In this document: piece by piece, positions 34,319-46,800 of the stretch | How the letters are laid out: each line of letters begins with the position of its first letter | Position numbering within the stretch: the first letter of the stretch is position 1 | Assembly (NCBI GenBank): GCA_023079485.1 | Contig: CM041092.1 | Location: forward strand, 12,475,127-12,539,126 | Direction of reading: 5' to 3' | DNA length: 64,000 nt | Origin: Archilochus colubris | Lineage: Eukaryota > Chordata > Aves > Apodiformes > Trochilidae | Translations under genes and position numbers: made by a program | The notes under the pieces: model-generated | What the model was told of the DNA's origin: nothing | Seen by the model: the letters and a program-made list of their open reading frames with translations, nothing else | Database searches by the model: none

Positions 34319-37300
34319 GCATCAGATTATCGTAAATGTAATTCGGTCAGAGTGAATTATCTATGAAGGTGTCAGGATGAACGTGTTCTCATTATATGCT
34401 GTCTTTCAGGCAATGGTCATTTAAGGAGGTGATGGTCATTTAAGGTAAGCAATATCACCAGAATACCTATAACTGTAATATAAACTGCATAAGGTGCTCC
34501 CAGCATGAACCAAGAGGTTTGGCCAAATTCTGCTTCCGGCAATTACTCTGTGTCAGCCTAATAACTCCTCTGTTCCTCCTGCCCAGCCCCCGCAGCTTCA
34601 AAAAAACCTCACAATTTTCCTCTTTATGTCAGTTGGCATCAAACTGATCTTTACTACAGGTTTGCTACCTGAAACTGCAAAGGGATCCTGCAGCTAAAAG
34701 GACAGTAGCAAGCCTGGGCTGCAGCCCGGGTCTGTGGGTACCTGCAGGACCATGGTCCCTCCAGGTGACTCAGAGACCTCTGCTCACCACACCAACATGC
34801 TAACAGGGGAGCAAACACCCCCTTTTATTGTTCAAGTGAACCCATATCTGGAGACTGAGAAACTAGGCAGTTGCAACAGAGATCAAAATATCGGAAAGTC
34901 TCCTTGTTCTGCAATATTTTCCAAGAAATAATTTGCATTACCAGCTTGCACAAATGATTTTTTTTTTCTTTAAATGGTGCAAAGATGACTGTACTCATCA
35001 GACAAGGTAAGGCGCAGGCTTCATGACCAAAGTGCAAAAGAGGTCAAAGCATTGCTCACCACCCCATGAATAAGAACACAAAAGGGCATTGTAAATTCCA
35101 GGACAGAGAACAAAACAAGGAAGCGAGTCAGGTGAAACTGTAGAAATATTACACGTATTAACTTTAATACCCAGATGAGAATTAGGTTACTATACTGCCT
35201 TTCACAAATTGTTACTTTTTTAATGTTACAAATACTTCTCCGTGATAGATGCAAATAAATTAATGCTGTCATTAATCTTTCCATTTATATCTTTCTCGCT
35301 CCTTATGTCTGCTTTCATCGTTGCACTTACCATACTTAAGTATATGTTAAAGAGACTGTCATTTTCCCTTCTGTATCTACTATCTCTTCAAACAAGCACT
35401 ACTGGATTCTGAAGCAGAAAATCTGAAGATTGTCTTTTGTTCCTCATACAAGTTGGAGAATATTCTGAGTGAAGGTATCTCATTGAAATCCTTAGATAAT
35501 ACTGAACAAATAAATAATTGTCCTCATTAAAAATGCTTTTCTTTGTAGGTTAAGCCAGAAGATACAAGTAATCTGTGTAAAAACCACCTAATATTTTTTT
35601 TTTTTCATTAAAGCTCTAACATTGAAATCTTACAACTCCAGTTAGAAACAAAAGCAGATATTAGAGTACTTATGTGACTGTGGACAACTCAGATGAGCAA
35701 AGGTTACAGGGATGAGATTCTATTGAGAAAGGCTGCACTGCAGAAATAAGCAGCCTTATTTCAAGGAATATCTCATTAACCCAAAATCTTAAAAGCAGAA
35801 AAACACAAAGAAGGAAATGTCTCAGATGCTCTGCAGCCCTAAACACAGTACGGACTGCACAAGAAAAAGAATTCCCACTCCCCTTTCCACACTTCCCTGT
35901 GTGCAATCCCAGTGCACAGACACCGCAGCTCCGTACTTCCAGCACATCAGTAGCCCACAAAGAGTTCAGCACAGCATCCAAAAAAACCATACCAAAACTA
36001 CCAAGGAGAAGAAAGAAGAAAAACAAAAAGCCCCCCACCATATTGAAAAACAAGGTTGCTTACTAAATAGAGCTTTTCTTCAAGTTTGAAATGGTCCAGT
36101 TTCCTATACTACATTTTTGATATAATAACATACGTTGCACAAACAGTCTGAGCAGCTCGATGAGCAGAACTAGGATAGTTTCCAGGTTTGTCAGTTAGTC
36201 ACTGCTCAAACTTAGCCTTAACCACTTAAGCTAAAGCTTTCCAAAAGTGACTCTGCTACTGGAGGGGAAGGCGTGCTTCCAACATAAGCCTGTGACATTA
36301 CTGATCATCATCATTCAAAACTCCTACAGCCTTGACAGGTGCCAAAGGAAGTTAAATGTTAGGCAACCTCAGACCCTCACAACATCAGAAGCCCCTCCTT
36401 TAATTTCTTTTCAAAGACCCCAGTATCTAACAAAATGATGGGTGCCTGCTACTTCTCACAGGAGAGAAATATAACCACAACAAAGGACGATTCTGGGGGC
36501 TTCACCTCTCTGTGCCTTTGACTTCCAGCGCCCACAGCACAGAAGATGAAAAGCAGCACAAACATCTCTTATCCAGAACAATTTATGATTTATGACTGCA
36601 TTTCCCAGACTGAAATCTACATTGTTACCTTAAACCCATTCCAAACAAATAGCCTGTGCCATATGAAAACTTGCTTCTCTTAGCAAGTTACATAAAACAA
36701 GATGTCTCAGAAGAACCCTTACATGAGATTCTCCTGACACTGTGCTCTTCCTAGGATTACTCTACTCTCAAGATTACCCATTTAAAGAGCATGTTCCAGA
36801 AGTCTGTGACAGAATTTTAGTATCAACATGATAATATGCAACACTATAATATTTGTACCTAACAGGTTACAGTGGCTCTTGATTTTTAAAAAGTTTGTGA
36901 TTACTAAAAGTTGAGAACTGACTGTAAGTTTATCCAACAAACATTTTGTCAGAGTCTAATTTAAATGGGTTCTCATGTAATCCCCCCTCAGACACTAACA
37001 TGTGGGGGATGCAGAAGGCAAGTACCCACCACAATACCCTACATATAGCATAAGGAAGAGGTTCCTATAAGTCCCATTTGATTAAGAGCCATGGACAACC
37101 TATGGCACCTGCTGGCCTTTCACACTACTGGTAATGCACTAAGTGGAGTTATTCTTGCTGCTTACATTAGATATGCAAAATGTTCTGCAAGACTGATTTA
37201 TTGTTTCCCTCTCTGAATGGTACCTATTTACACTCATAATTTGGCCCTGCGTACAGAGGCAGAAAGGTATTTTTCTTACCAGCCTCCAGAGCATTGGTTT

Positions 37301-37699
37301 CTTGCCATGCCACCCCCCCCAAGAACAAAATAAATTTCAGCTCCTCTCAAAACAAGCTTTTGGTAGAAAAAGTAAACCAAGGTGGCACAAACATAAGAAG
37401 GACGGATTAGCTGCATGAAAAGCAGGACAAAAAGTTAATTGCTCTTTCATGTCAATACCCATATTGGCAAAACAAAGTCTCATTTTTTATTTGAATGCCA
37501 CGTGCAAGCAAGTCTTCAGTAACACACAGTAGCAAGCTCTCAAAAGCAAAGGATAAAGATATGGCTTATGCAGACAAGTTTGCCAGCTTTAGGGAAAGGA
37601 ACTAAAACTTTCAGTGTATGGTCATTAAAATTTTTTGAAATCTAGGTCCATATTTTCAGCTGCAGCCTGTGGTTGTATGCTGACAGAGGGGAAAAAACA
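34319..37699. other. Unique non-coding DNA
   Basis: No gene is visible. It includes the 35-bp exon-like interval at 34410-34444, a T run at about 34959-34970, and a T run near 35596-35605. The 127-codon minus frame (35670-36053) and the opposing 90-codon plus frame overlap each other and lack domain signatures. Confidence 0.6.
34410..34444 (+). other. Microexon-like interval with internal 14-bp duplication
   Basis: A strong acceptor-like tract ('gctgtctttcag') ends at 34409 and a near-consensus donor (AAG|GTAAGC) begins at 34445, bounding 35 bp. The interval carries two copies of 'atggtcatttaagg', at 34413-34426 and 34432-34445; the second copy supplies the donor. The frame is not a multiple of three and no neighbouring exon is visible. 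It may be a lncRNA exon or coincidence. Confidence 0.15.
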
Positions 37700-37880
37700 A
37701 CACATTCATATGCACAAATGCAAATTCGGCACGAACACAGCTGGGCCCATGAATAAGATTTGCATGCACAAATTTAGAAGTGAGTTTGAGTCCAGATGAA
37801 TGATTTGATCGTAAGAGCTTTAAATAAGCGTTTATGTAAGCAAAGATTGAAGCCGGCAACTATTAAAGAACTGTATTAGC
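37700..37880. promoter_or_regulatory. Candidate POU/octamer-bearing element
   Basis: A perfect octamer ATGCAAAT at 37718-37725 faces a perfect inverted octamer ATTTGCAT at 37758-37765, 32 bp apart. Related ATGCACAAAT-type sequences occur between and around them ('atgcacaaatgc', 'gcatgcacaaat'). Octamers are the binding site of POU factors such as OCT1/OCT4/BRN. The intervening sequence contains a TTCGGCACGAAC stretch with retained CpGs. Regulatory function is inferred from the motif pair alone. Confidence 0.35.
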
Positions 37881-39395
37881 TGAAATAAATTACCAGAGAA
37901 AACAGCTCTCTTGGACAGCACACACAGCCCTTCTCCCCTTCTCCTTTCATTGCCACTTTTTGCAAACACATTGGAAGTGCTGATAGAGGGGTTGCAAGGA
38001 TCTCTCACACAAAGCTGGAGCCCGAGCACTGCAGTGATCCTGGGGGAGGGAGGGAGGGAGAAAGGGAGGGAAGGAGCAGTGTCTCCAAGTGCCAGCATCA
38101 CCCAGGGTTCGGAAACTTTCTGACATCTCGGTCCGGACAGAGGGCCAGGTGCTCAATCCTGCTCTACACTTTGCCAGAGCGAACAGAACAACTCATGCTC
38201 TGACATTTTTTCACAAGAACAAATTTGCATCACAGCAGCGTGCGGCGGGGTGAGAAGTGGGCTTGCTCTGCACCCATAGGTAACATGCCTTGTGATGTGA
38301 AGTCACAGCAAAGTGCCTCACTGGCATCACACAGGCACCATAAGGGTGCACAGCATTTGCATTCAAGCATATTTCAGCCATCAACCTGGAAGGATGGGGG
38401 CAAATGAAACCTGCAGGAGTAATGAATACAAGGCTGACTCCCTTGCCAACTCCTTAGAAGGCATACTAGGGATTTGTAAGGATACAATAAAAACCCACTA
38501 TCTTCAAAAAGTGTCATGGGTAAAGCAGGGTGTTTGTGAACCTTGTGGAGGAACACCAACTTTGTTCAGCTGCATCTTAAGTGACAGGATAAAACACTAT
38601 TTTCTGTAACTCTGTTTGCTTTTTTCTTTTGAGTAAGATACATCACTAAACTGTCCAATACACCTGAAAATTAATCTGAGATATTTAGCTACACCTGCAG
38701 TATTGAGCATTGCAGCAGCGTTATCACTAATAGGTGACCATACAAATGAGCATAAAAAATGAGCATAACTTGGTCCATGCAGTATAGGTGGAGTGAGCCC
38801 AGCTGACTAAATAGGCTGTCAAAGCCCTGAAAACACTGCAGAAAGGTTCCTCTACAAGGAGCAGGCTGGAGAATAAGAGAGACTTTCCTGCAGAAACCCC
38901 ACTTAGCCCACAACCTTGGACAGGTCAGACCTACCAGGTGCAGCAGGTTACAGTGTTTTAAGGTGGCCTCCCACAGTACCATCCCCATGTTCAGCCTGGC
39001 CGGGGCAAGAATAACTGGGTCTCCCAGCAGACAGGCTCTGCTCAGGTAACAATAGTGCTGGCTATAGCCATTATGACTGCAAATAGTGACCACAGCATCT
39101 TTGCTAGATCCATACCTCAGCTGTGAAAGTACTAATAGCCCCAAGAAGAAACACATCCTGCCACGTGGTAGCCACAACGAGAGTGTGTATCCCACTAAGT
39201 GGGTCAGATGCCTGAGTGCTCCTTGCCAGCCACCTCATCTTCTCCCAGCACCTCCGCTCAGAGTTACACCCAGACACACGTCCCGCTCCAGCACGAATAT
39301 TTCTATTCTCCCCTAGGAGCAAAGCTCCTTCAACATGTGCCGTCTGCTGTGCCAGAGAGACCTGGCATAGCAGCAGGGTACAAAAGAACATCCCT
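37881..39395. other. Unique non-coding DNA
   Basis: No gene is supported. The longest open frame of the window, 168 codons on the minus strand at 38689-39195, lies here. It is Leu/Cys-rich, has no recognisable domain, and is overlapped by frames on the other strand at its 3' side. Moderately higher GC lowers stop density. It is treated as chance. Confidence 0.55.
38041..38076. repeat. (GGGA)n purine tract
   Basis: Tandem GGGA units are followed by AAAGGGAGGGAAGGA. The G runs could support a G-quadruplex on the + strand. Confidence 0.85.
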
Positions 39396-39440
39396 GACAC
39401 TATGAATATTCATGATTTATGAATATTCATTAAATTAGCA
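39396..39440. promoter_or_regulatory. Twin ATGAATATTCAT palindromes (POU-dimer-like)
   Basis: The 12-bp perfect palindrome ATGAATATTCAT occurs twice, at 39402-39413 and 39419-39430, separated by 5 bp. It is followed at once by a TTAAATTA homeodomain-type stretch. The palindrome resembles the dimeric MORE-type sites bound by POU proteins. Two perfect copies so close together are very unlikely by chance. The binding factor is inferred from motif shape. Confidence 0.4.
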
Positions 39441-39774
39441 TGTTTATGACTGGGCCACCAGATTCACAACTGGCGTCTCTGGAAAGGGGTTATTGTATTT
39501 TAATTAAATACCAGACAATTACTAAACAGTTATATTCTCTGGGATTTAACTGATATGAAAGGGATAGGTAGAGAGCTACAAACCTTGAGAGCGACTCTCC
39601 CTCCACACACATTTAATGCTAATGAAAGTCATGTGTAAGCATTGAAAAGAAAAAAAAATCCTCTATATGAGAAACCAAAATAGCTTCAGATTATCTTTTT
39701 TAATAGATTCATACTGTGTGGGAACCTTCAGCATTTCCCTGGTGCCTAAGCAGACCAGAATAGCAAAGTAGTTA
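39441..39774. other. Unique non-coding DNA
   Basis: This is unique AT-rich sequence with TTTAATTAAAT (about 39500) adjoining the POU-like palindromes. No gene or repeat was recognised. Confidence 0.5.
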
Positions 39775-39897
39775 TTATATCTGTCTTCAGTGCAGAGACC
39801 ACATGTTCACAGATATTTGTACAGCACCTAGCGCAACAGGGCTCTGATCTGTGCATCTGGCATTGCTGTAGTATTTAAATAGCAATAATAATGATAT
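39775..39897 (+). repeat. Ancient SINE/LINE-tail-like repeat
   Basis: The order 'tttgtacagcacctagcgca', then 'gggctctgatctg', then 'gctgtagtatttaaatagca' and AATAATAATGAT matches a widespread old sauropsid interspersed tail, which reads roughly tacagcgcctagcacaatgggg, gatcc, gctac-gtaatacaaataataataa. It is common in turtles and crocodilians and rare and diverged in birds. Which named family it belongs to cannot be settled by eye. Confidence 0.6.
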
Positions 39898-40264
39898 AAA
39901 GCAATCTTTGTCAATATCATGAGAGAACAATCTAATCTAGTTATCAGATTATAGCTCATTAGATACCACACAGAAAAGGCTATCAACACTTCTGCACATT
40001 TACTGGCCTAAAAAGAATTTTAAGCCATTAATTGCTTCCATAACGTGGGGTGAATTTTCAGCATGGTGCCTGGAAAATTAGGCACGCAGGCTGTGTAATT
40101 GTTAATGGGAATTGTGACCCAATTTTCACGCCTGGCACTGAAAGTTTGCCCCTTGCAAAATATTTACATAATTTGCTAGTAGATTTGCCATATCTTTTGC
40201 ATGTTAATTTTACTTCAGTGACAATTCCTTGAAAAAGTATTGCCACCACTAAATTAGGAGTAAC
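39898..40264. other. Unique AT-rich DNA, possibly conserved
   Basis: No gene is visible. 40030-40220 is unique sequence with retained CpGs ('ataacgtgg', 'ggcacgcagg', 'ttcacgcctgg') and paired AATTGTTAAT/AATTGTGACCCAATT motifs. It could be a conserved element, but there is no direct evidence. Confidence 0.4.
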
Positions 40265-40335
40265 TTTGACATTTATACAGTACTTTCTCTGAGTTATCTC
40301 AAGCTACAACTTGCAAATCATTACATGCTGAATCT
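40265..40335. repeat. Possible MIR-like/old SINE tail fragment
   Basis: 'gacatttatacagtactttc', 'gagttatctcaagctacaac' and 'ttgcaaatcatta' resemble the old amniote repeat tail of the form catttatatagcac-tttc, gatctcaaagcactttacaaa. Divergence is high and only one short block matches. Confidence 0.4.
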
Positions 40336-42334
40336 TCAAGGATATGCCTTTAACTCCTATATTCATTATGGGGCACAGCCCTTGCTTGTCAGGGAAGGGA
40401 ATTGATGACCACTCGGTTGGGCTCCTTTCCATTTGGGCTCCAATTCTGCAGCGCAGTAGGATGCTTTGTAGCACTCACACCTGACCCCAGTGCCTTTAAC
40501 ATTAACAGATGCACTCTCAATTGCCACGTTTGATGTTTCAGCACAGAAACTACAGGCTTTGCTTCCCTATAACACATGCAGGAGTCTGGATTTTACATCT
40601 CCAGACCCTCAACACTTCTCCAAGCTGCCACAAACAGCCTGCACAGGGAGGTGGGATCACGTTAAAGGTTCACAATTTCACACAGCTGAGTCTTTGCCTG
40701 GGAGAGCGATGATGTTTTGCAGGCAGCTTAAGCTTTTAAGTACCAGCATCTGTCCTCTTAGCAGTTCTTGCTACTTGTTTGGGTGGCCAGGAGACTACCC
40801 ATGCAGCAGTGAAAGATTGGAACATTTTGTCTCATCCTCCCCTTCCAGACAGACATCTTTTCTCTTGCTCCAGAGGAAAAGTAGTAGCATGCAGCAGCAC
40901 ATCAAGCCATTTTCAGCTGCTCTATAGCACTGACACCAGCCCAGCTCTGAAACAGCAATGAGCTGGAAAAGCATTCTGGGTATAGAGATGTAAATGAGCA
41001 CACTAAGCCCTTTCCCAAAGGACACTACACAGAGACCTTTCATAACATAAGGTTTCACTCAAACACTTAGGACTCCATTTCAAAAAGCTTGCTCAGGTAC
41101 AGCTCCAGTATGTTCAAATGCAAGAGATGCACACAGGGCCCCAGTTACACCCACAGAGCACATGGCTTCTGCTCGGGACAAAGGCAGTGAGACACACCAC
41201 ATCTTTTCCAGTCTGAACATATCTGTTCCACACTTCAAATCAGCAGATTTAGGAGTGAAGTCGCAACCAGCGATTTTTCTGATTCAACAAAGCACAAACA
41301 CAGAGCTGGGGACAGCAATGTGCTTTCCTCAGGCTTCAGCCAAAGCTAGGAGTGGTGCTCATGCAAGAAGGTGCTGAGAAGTCTTCCCTCTGCTGACCCC
41401 CTTCTGCAGCAGCTCCTCCACCTCCTGCAATGCTCTGCTTTGTCCCACTGATGAGTAAACCCCACAGCTGCCTGCAGTAACTTGGAGCAGTGTGTAGCAA
41501 CCTAACACGTGAATCATTTAGACAATCTTTGTGCTCAGACAGGTAGAAGTCTTCTCCAAACTGCTTGCATCTCCTTACACACTTATGCACACAGGGGCTT
41601 TGAGTGAATTTGTTTACATATCTGATGTACTGCTGAACAGTAGGTGATTCATAGCATTATTCTTCAAAATAGCTAGAAGCAGATATTTATTTGATATTAC
41701 CAGGACTCCACCTGAAATGGGTGTGTGCATCATGCAACAGAAATGCAGTTCATGCACAGGCTTGGGTGTGCACATGACTAAGTTGGAAAATGATAGATAT
41801 CCTTGGGAAAGGATTCTATTTCCCTGAAGAGAGCATCTGCAGTTAACAATCATTTTTTCCTAGTGTTATCCACACAAGAGAAAGATGCTGCCAATTAAAA
41901 CCTGGTTTCCAAACTGATGGGTCAGGAAAAAAAAAAAGTACTACTGTCTCTTAAGACAAACCTGGGTAAAGTGGCTCCTATGACAAAGCAGCAAACCAAC
42001 TGCTGAGATGGGAATTGATTGGAATCTTTTGTAGCCAGTTGTATCCGATCAGATCTCCTTGACTTCTGCAAAACATGGTATATAAATTCTTGTCAGTTAT
42101 CATATAATCTTGTCAAGTGTTTTAGGAGTGTAAAGTTCCTTCTTAAACTTTATATCTAGATTTTTAGGAGCCTTCATCGCATTGCCTTCCAATGACACTT
42201 AAAATCCTAGGGGTGCCTAAATGACTCAAAAATGAGATTATAGCACCTCTGAATATACTACCCTCTGTTCAGAGATTAATTCATGGTTCAGCCCAAGCCT
42301 GGGAAAGAGATTTTTTTTTTTTAATTATGATGTT
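40336..42334. other. Unique non-coding DNA
   Basis: No gene is supported. A 145-codon plus frame at 40490-40927 and an 87-codon minus frame at 40795-41058 overlap, and neither has a domain signature. A run of 11 A lies at about 41928-41938 and a run of 12 T at 42311-42322. Confidence 0.6.
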
Positions 42335-42475
42335 CCTTCTGTGGCCTTGGGAAAATCATTAGTCTCCCTGCCTTGGTTTCTTCATCAGTGAAACAATTAT
42401 GTATGAATTCCACAAGCTGTTCTCAGGATTTGACAGTATTCATTAGACTGCATAAAAATGAATGCCCTGAAGTGT
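42335..42475 (+). repeat. MIR/CORE-SINE-like fragment
   Basis: 'tgtggccttgggaaaatcat', then 'ctccctgccttggtttcttc' and 'atcagtgaaaca' follows the MIR core order: tgtgaccttgggcaagtca, ctctgtgcctcagtttcct, catctgtaaaat. A diverged 'ttctcaggatttgaca' further on fits the gttgtgaggatta- part of the tail. The fragment is in sense orientation and lacks the tRNA-like head, where a poly-T run sits instead. Confidence 0.65.
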
Positions 42476-43801
42476 CATCCAGTTTTACTTAGTCAACAGA
42501 TAAAATCAAGAGACTGCACTAGGGCCTTGACTATACTGCATCCCAGATCCTAAGAGACCCCCCCAGTCCTTCAGCTCTTACCTTGTCCTCTCATTGCAAG
42601 CTTTCCCTGCCCAGCCAGCCTCAGGCTTTCCTTCTTCCTGCCGCTGACCCACAGCTAGAAAAATCAAATTTTTCCCTCCCTCTTCAAAATTCCCTTCAAG
42701 AAGGGGTTTTTCCCCTGGACCTTTTCCTAGTTCAAGATTCCTGCTTGTGCATGGTTGTCCTGGGTCTTGTCTCATTTCACTCACAAAGTGCTCAGGGCAG
42801 GAAATGGGCCTTACCTACAGTCTGTATCACACACGATATTCCCTTTGGACTCAGTGTAAAGTTAAACATACGCACTATAAGCCTTTGTTGGATCAGGGCC
42901 TACACTTATAAAGTGCTGCGTAAGCCTGTGTTGCCACAGCATAGAACTGTTGAGCAAATAAAATATAAAATATTTTTATTCTAAAAAATGGACCTGCCCC
43001 TCCATTCACACTGTTCCTCCCAGTTCTATGCAAGAGCAATATTAGATACAAAGCTTCCAGATAGAAGGACTGCAATGGGAAAAACGCTAGCAATTATTCA
43101 AAGCAAATGTAATTTTCACACTGCCGCTATTTAAAACACTTAGAGGAGAAAACAGTTCATCACACTTGGAAAAAAAAAAAGAAAAAAAGCGCAATATCTT
43201 TTTTCCGCCTCCTCCCCCGCACCTCACACCCCCCCTTTTAACTTTTACTTGAAGTGTTTGAGGATCAAGAGATCTTCCCTGCTCATCGTGAAATAAATCT
43301 GACATCACACTCAAAGCTTTTCAGCACTTATCCTGATTAGCCAGATAGTAGGATGTTCTTCAATGGGATCTGGCTGGGATTAGCTGTTTTCCCATTTCCC
43401 CTGTATGCTATGTGCTGCTCCGTGGTCCACGATGCCTTTTGTTGCTCAGGAATTCCAAGAGCTATGATTCCACATCCCCAACAGTTAAGTTTTGCCACAT
43501 GAAGTTATCAAGGTTACTTTACATGGCAGAGGGTGTAAGGAACCATTCATTAGCTGTTATAACTTTCATTTCCATAAAAACAAATTGAACACCCAGCAGA
43601 CTAATGTTGGATGCAAAATATGTTTTAGTAGTAGCAAGTTATTTCATGAGGGCACTAGTGAGCTGCTATATGATAAACCTGTCTAGCTGGTGGAGACATA
43701 TAAGGTGTGAAAAATATCTGGATCTTTTAATCAGCGTTGCCCAGATTTGCATGGTGGAAGCCAGCTCTTCCATGGGGGGGCCCCAGTTAGAGAGCTGAGG
43801 G

Positions 43802-43843
43802 TATACTATATATATATCCTCAAGGTATATGTATACTATACAC
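43802..43843. repeat. TATA-rich patch with repeated GTATACTATA
   Basis: GTATACTATA occurs at both ends of this 42-bp segment with alternating TA between them and CCTCAAGG at the centre. The two halves are partly inverted as well as directly repeated, so cruciform extrusion or slippage is possible. Confidence 0.6.
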
Positions 43844-46800
43844 CTGGGCTTTAAACATCTCTGTCGTCCAGAGACATGTGGCTGCAAGTCAAAAAGGTCT
43901 GAGGTGAAATAAGAAGAAAAAAAAAAAATGTACACAATTAATTCCACTCATTTGTAGGGCATAAGATCACATATATTTTGCCTGATTTGAAAATTTTCAG
44001 GGCCTTACATGTTTGTACAAGCCAGACCCAAAGGAAGTGCAAACAGAAGAAAAGTGCTATTCCAAGGCTCTGCTTATATATAAGTCTTTCAAATCCATCA
44101 TAAAACATGGGATTTACCTTTTCTGCTGCATGCACCTGCATCTGGCACATCACAAACACAAGAAAACTATTTCAAGTCACACCAATGTGAAGCACAAGTC
44201 ATTCTCATTTCATTTTCCTTTAAATATCAAACAAAGCACTGTATCCATAAACAGGTTAAACATAGATTTTAGGAAGGTGCATTGTTTTTTTTCTAGAGAA
44301 AGGTAAGAAGGAAAAAAAAAAAATCAAACCACAAAAAATAGCAGCCACATCCCAGTGGGTGTTCTCAAGTATTCTGGATGCTGTGCTAACAAAAGGAAAT
44401 GAGGGTTGAACCTAAAACCAAAGAGGAGCAAAGAACTGAAACATCTGAAACAGCTTTCAAACATACATTTGTAACAAATGCCAAGAGGCTGGGAAGAGTT
44501 TGTGCATCCAGAAAAATTCTCATTCTCTTGTCAAGGGATTGTCTCCCCACACCAGCTCAGCCAGGGGCAAAGGACTTTCTTCTGATTCAGCCTGGGCAGT
44601 GAGCACTGGTGCCTGGTTTGGCCCCTACTTGAGCAGGACTTGAAAAAGCATAGAGATCATCTCAAACCATTGGTGTAAAACATCAGCTGACTACCAGTGA
44701 AGCTTCTTGTGCTCAACATCAAGAAAAAAATTAAGCAGTTTCCCAAAATGCTCTCAACATTTTCCAAAGTTTTCTAATTCATCTAGTTACCAAACTGGAT
44801 GCTTTACCACAGTTTTCACATGCAAGAAGCCAGGACGCACTGTGGCAGTGACCTTTTACAGTCTTAAAATTTCTGAACTCTAAAATCAAATTGTCACCTG
44901 CTACAGACACCTGCCCTTTAAGCCACAGAGGGAAAAGAATTTGAGAAGGATAGTAGGAAGGACAAACAAAATGGTCATCTTCCTCTAAAAAAGTATAAAA
45001 ATGTCTACAGTTCCCTTTGAAACATCGGAACATGTGAATTTCTGATTTGGCAGCTTCTAGAGTAAACAGAAGTAACTGAAGTTATTTTACTTACACACAT
45101 TAAGGTTTTCTACATACCTTTAAAAATAGACACCTAACCTCATAGTCATATATATGATCAAATGATCAGTTGGTCAATTAATTTATTCTTACACAGTTGT
45201 TATTCCTACAGGCTTCAGAAATGGGTGTGAACAGATTTTTTTTTTTTCCCCTTTCTAAAAGAAGTGCAGGTGATTCTGGGATGGAACAGAAAAGATGATG
45301 GGATACAAAATCAACAGATGGCAGATGTAGATTTTGGAAAGATTCAGAAGCACTTACAAGTTGAAGAAAGCATACGATTCTTCATGAGGGCACAAAATTA
45401 TTGAATATCCCACATAAATTGCTTTATACATTTGCCAGGTCAAATATATCAGAAACAGAAGAAAACCTAAGGAAAATATTGTTGTGCCACTGTTGCAGCT
45501 GTTCAGAAACAGCATTTTAAAAAGAAGTTTATTTAATCTCTCCACTGACTTGTCTCTAGGGTTTAGGAGTTTGCTTAGTGCTAGGTCGATGCTTGGTCAA
45601 GCTATAACGCTTCATGGTTCTTGACACAGCTCTGAAATAGAAGCTTTTACTCTGGAGACAGCAAACAGCATGGAAGAGAGAAGTGGTAGGAATCTGTATT
45701 TCTGTACCGTAAGCATTCATTTCTCTATAGTGCTCTCGTTTTGCAAATAGTTCAGAATTTTGAAGCTTTAAGAGCTGGGTGCCTGTGGGTGGGGAAAGAG
45801 ATACACATTTGCAGATTTTAGCTCTGAAGCTAATTTGATCTCTAATATTTTAATCTCTTCATATTTGCACCAATCTGAAATTCTGTTTGCAAGATGTGTG
45901 TTAAAATACAGGTTTAACCTGAAAACAAAACACATCATTTCCCAAAAATGCTCTTCTTCTTGCTTTTACCCTACAGCTGAATATCCCATTATAGTTTCAG
46001 AAAAATATTGCTGGGCATTTTTGAGTCATACAAGATGACAAAAAACTCATTTTGGTGCTTTTACTCTTTTAGGTATTTTTGAATTCTGCTTTGTTTGTAA
46101 AATTTGTGTGGTGCAACCACAACAGCTATCACTGCAGGAGGAAGGGACTGAGCCTCCTTTCCATCAGTCCCCAGGGGACTATTGCTTCAGATGAGCACCA
46201 TTGCTAGGAGCAAATGGGACACAAAGTCTGCTGTTGTCCATGAAAAGAGCAGAAAGGGAAGAAAATGTAGGCTGTAGTCTGGAAAACTTTCCAATTCTTT
46301 GAGCAAGCGATAAAAAAAATAACATTGAATCATTACCCATGCCAGGAGACCAAGGAAAGGTTTGGGAAATGTGAGAGCTAGATGGGCCTGATTGCCAAAT
46401 GCTACAGAAGGTTCCTGCAGTCTCCATCTCCATCACCTGAGCGACAGACTACCAGGGATAGCCAGGACTATTTTTAGCTAACGAGAAGGGGGAAGCTGAT
46501 AATGTGTTAATCACAGCACAAATCACGGATGCATGCACCAGTTCCAAGGTGTCACGTATATGACGAATGCAAGCACAGAGGGAAGTGGAAGGAATCTGTA
46601 GACTGCTGTGAAGAGCCTCAATAATAAATGAGAGGAATCGGAAGTGGCTGTGAATGCCAGTTTTGAAATACCAGTGCAAAAATGCTAAGTAACTACCTTG
46701 CTTGATTACAGCAGTACTTGTGGCTTGTGCTTCTGGGGTGCTCACTACGGCCTCTCTTCTACTCACACTGCAACTCATTCCACCCTGGTGAACGACTTAC

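Noticed and set aside
34014..34335. Lys/Glu-rich and Phe-rich frames on opposite strands
   Set aside because: Both are translations of the homopurine tract at 34229-34318.
38689..39195. Longest open frame of the window (168 codons, minus strand)
   Set aside because: No domain, odd Leu/Cys-rich composition, no splice or promoter support, and overlapping frames on the opposite strand at one end. In 64 kb read in six frames, a few frames of this size are expected by chance.
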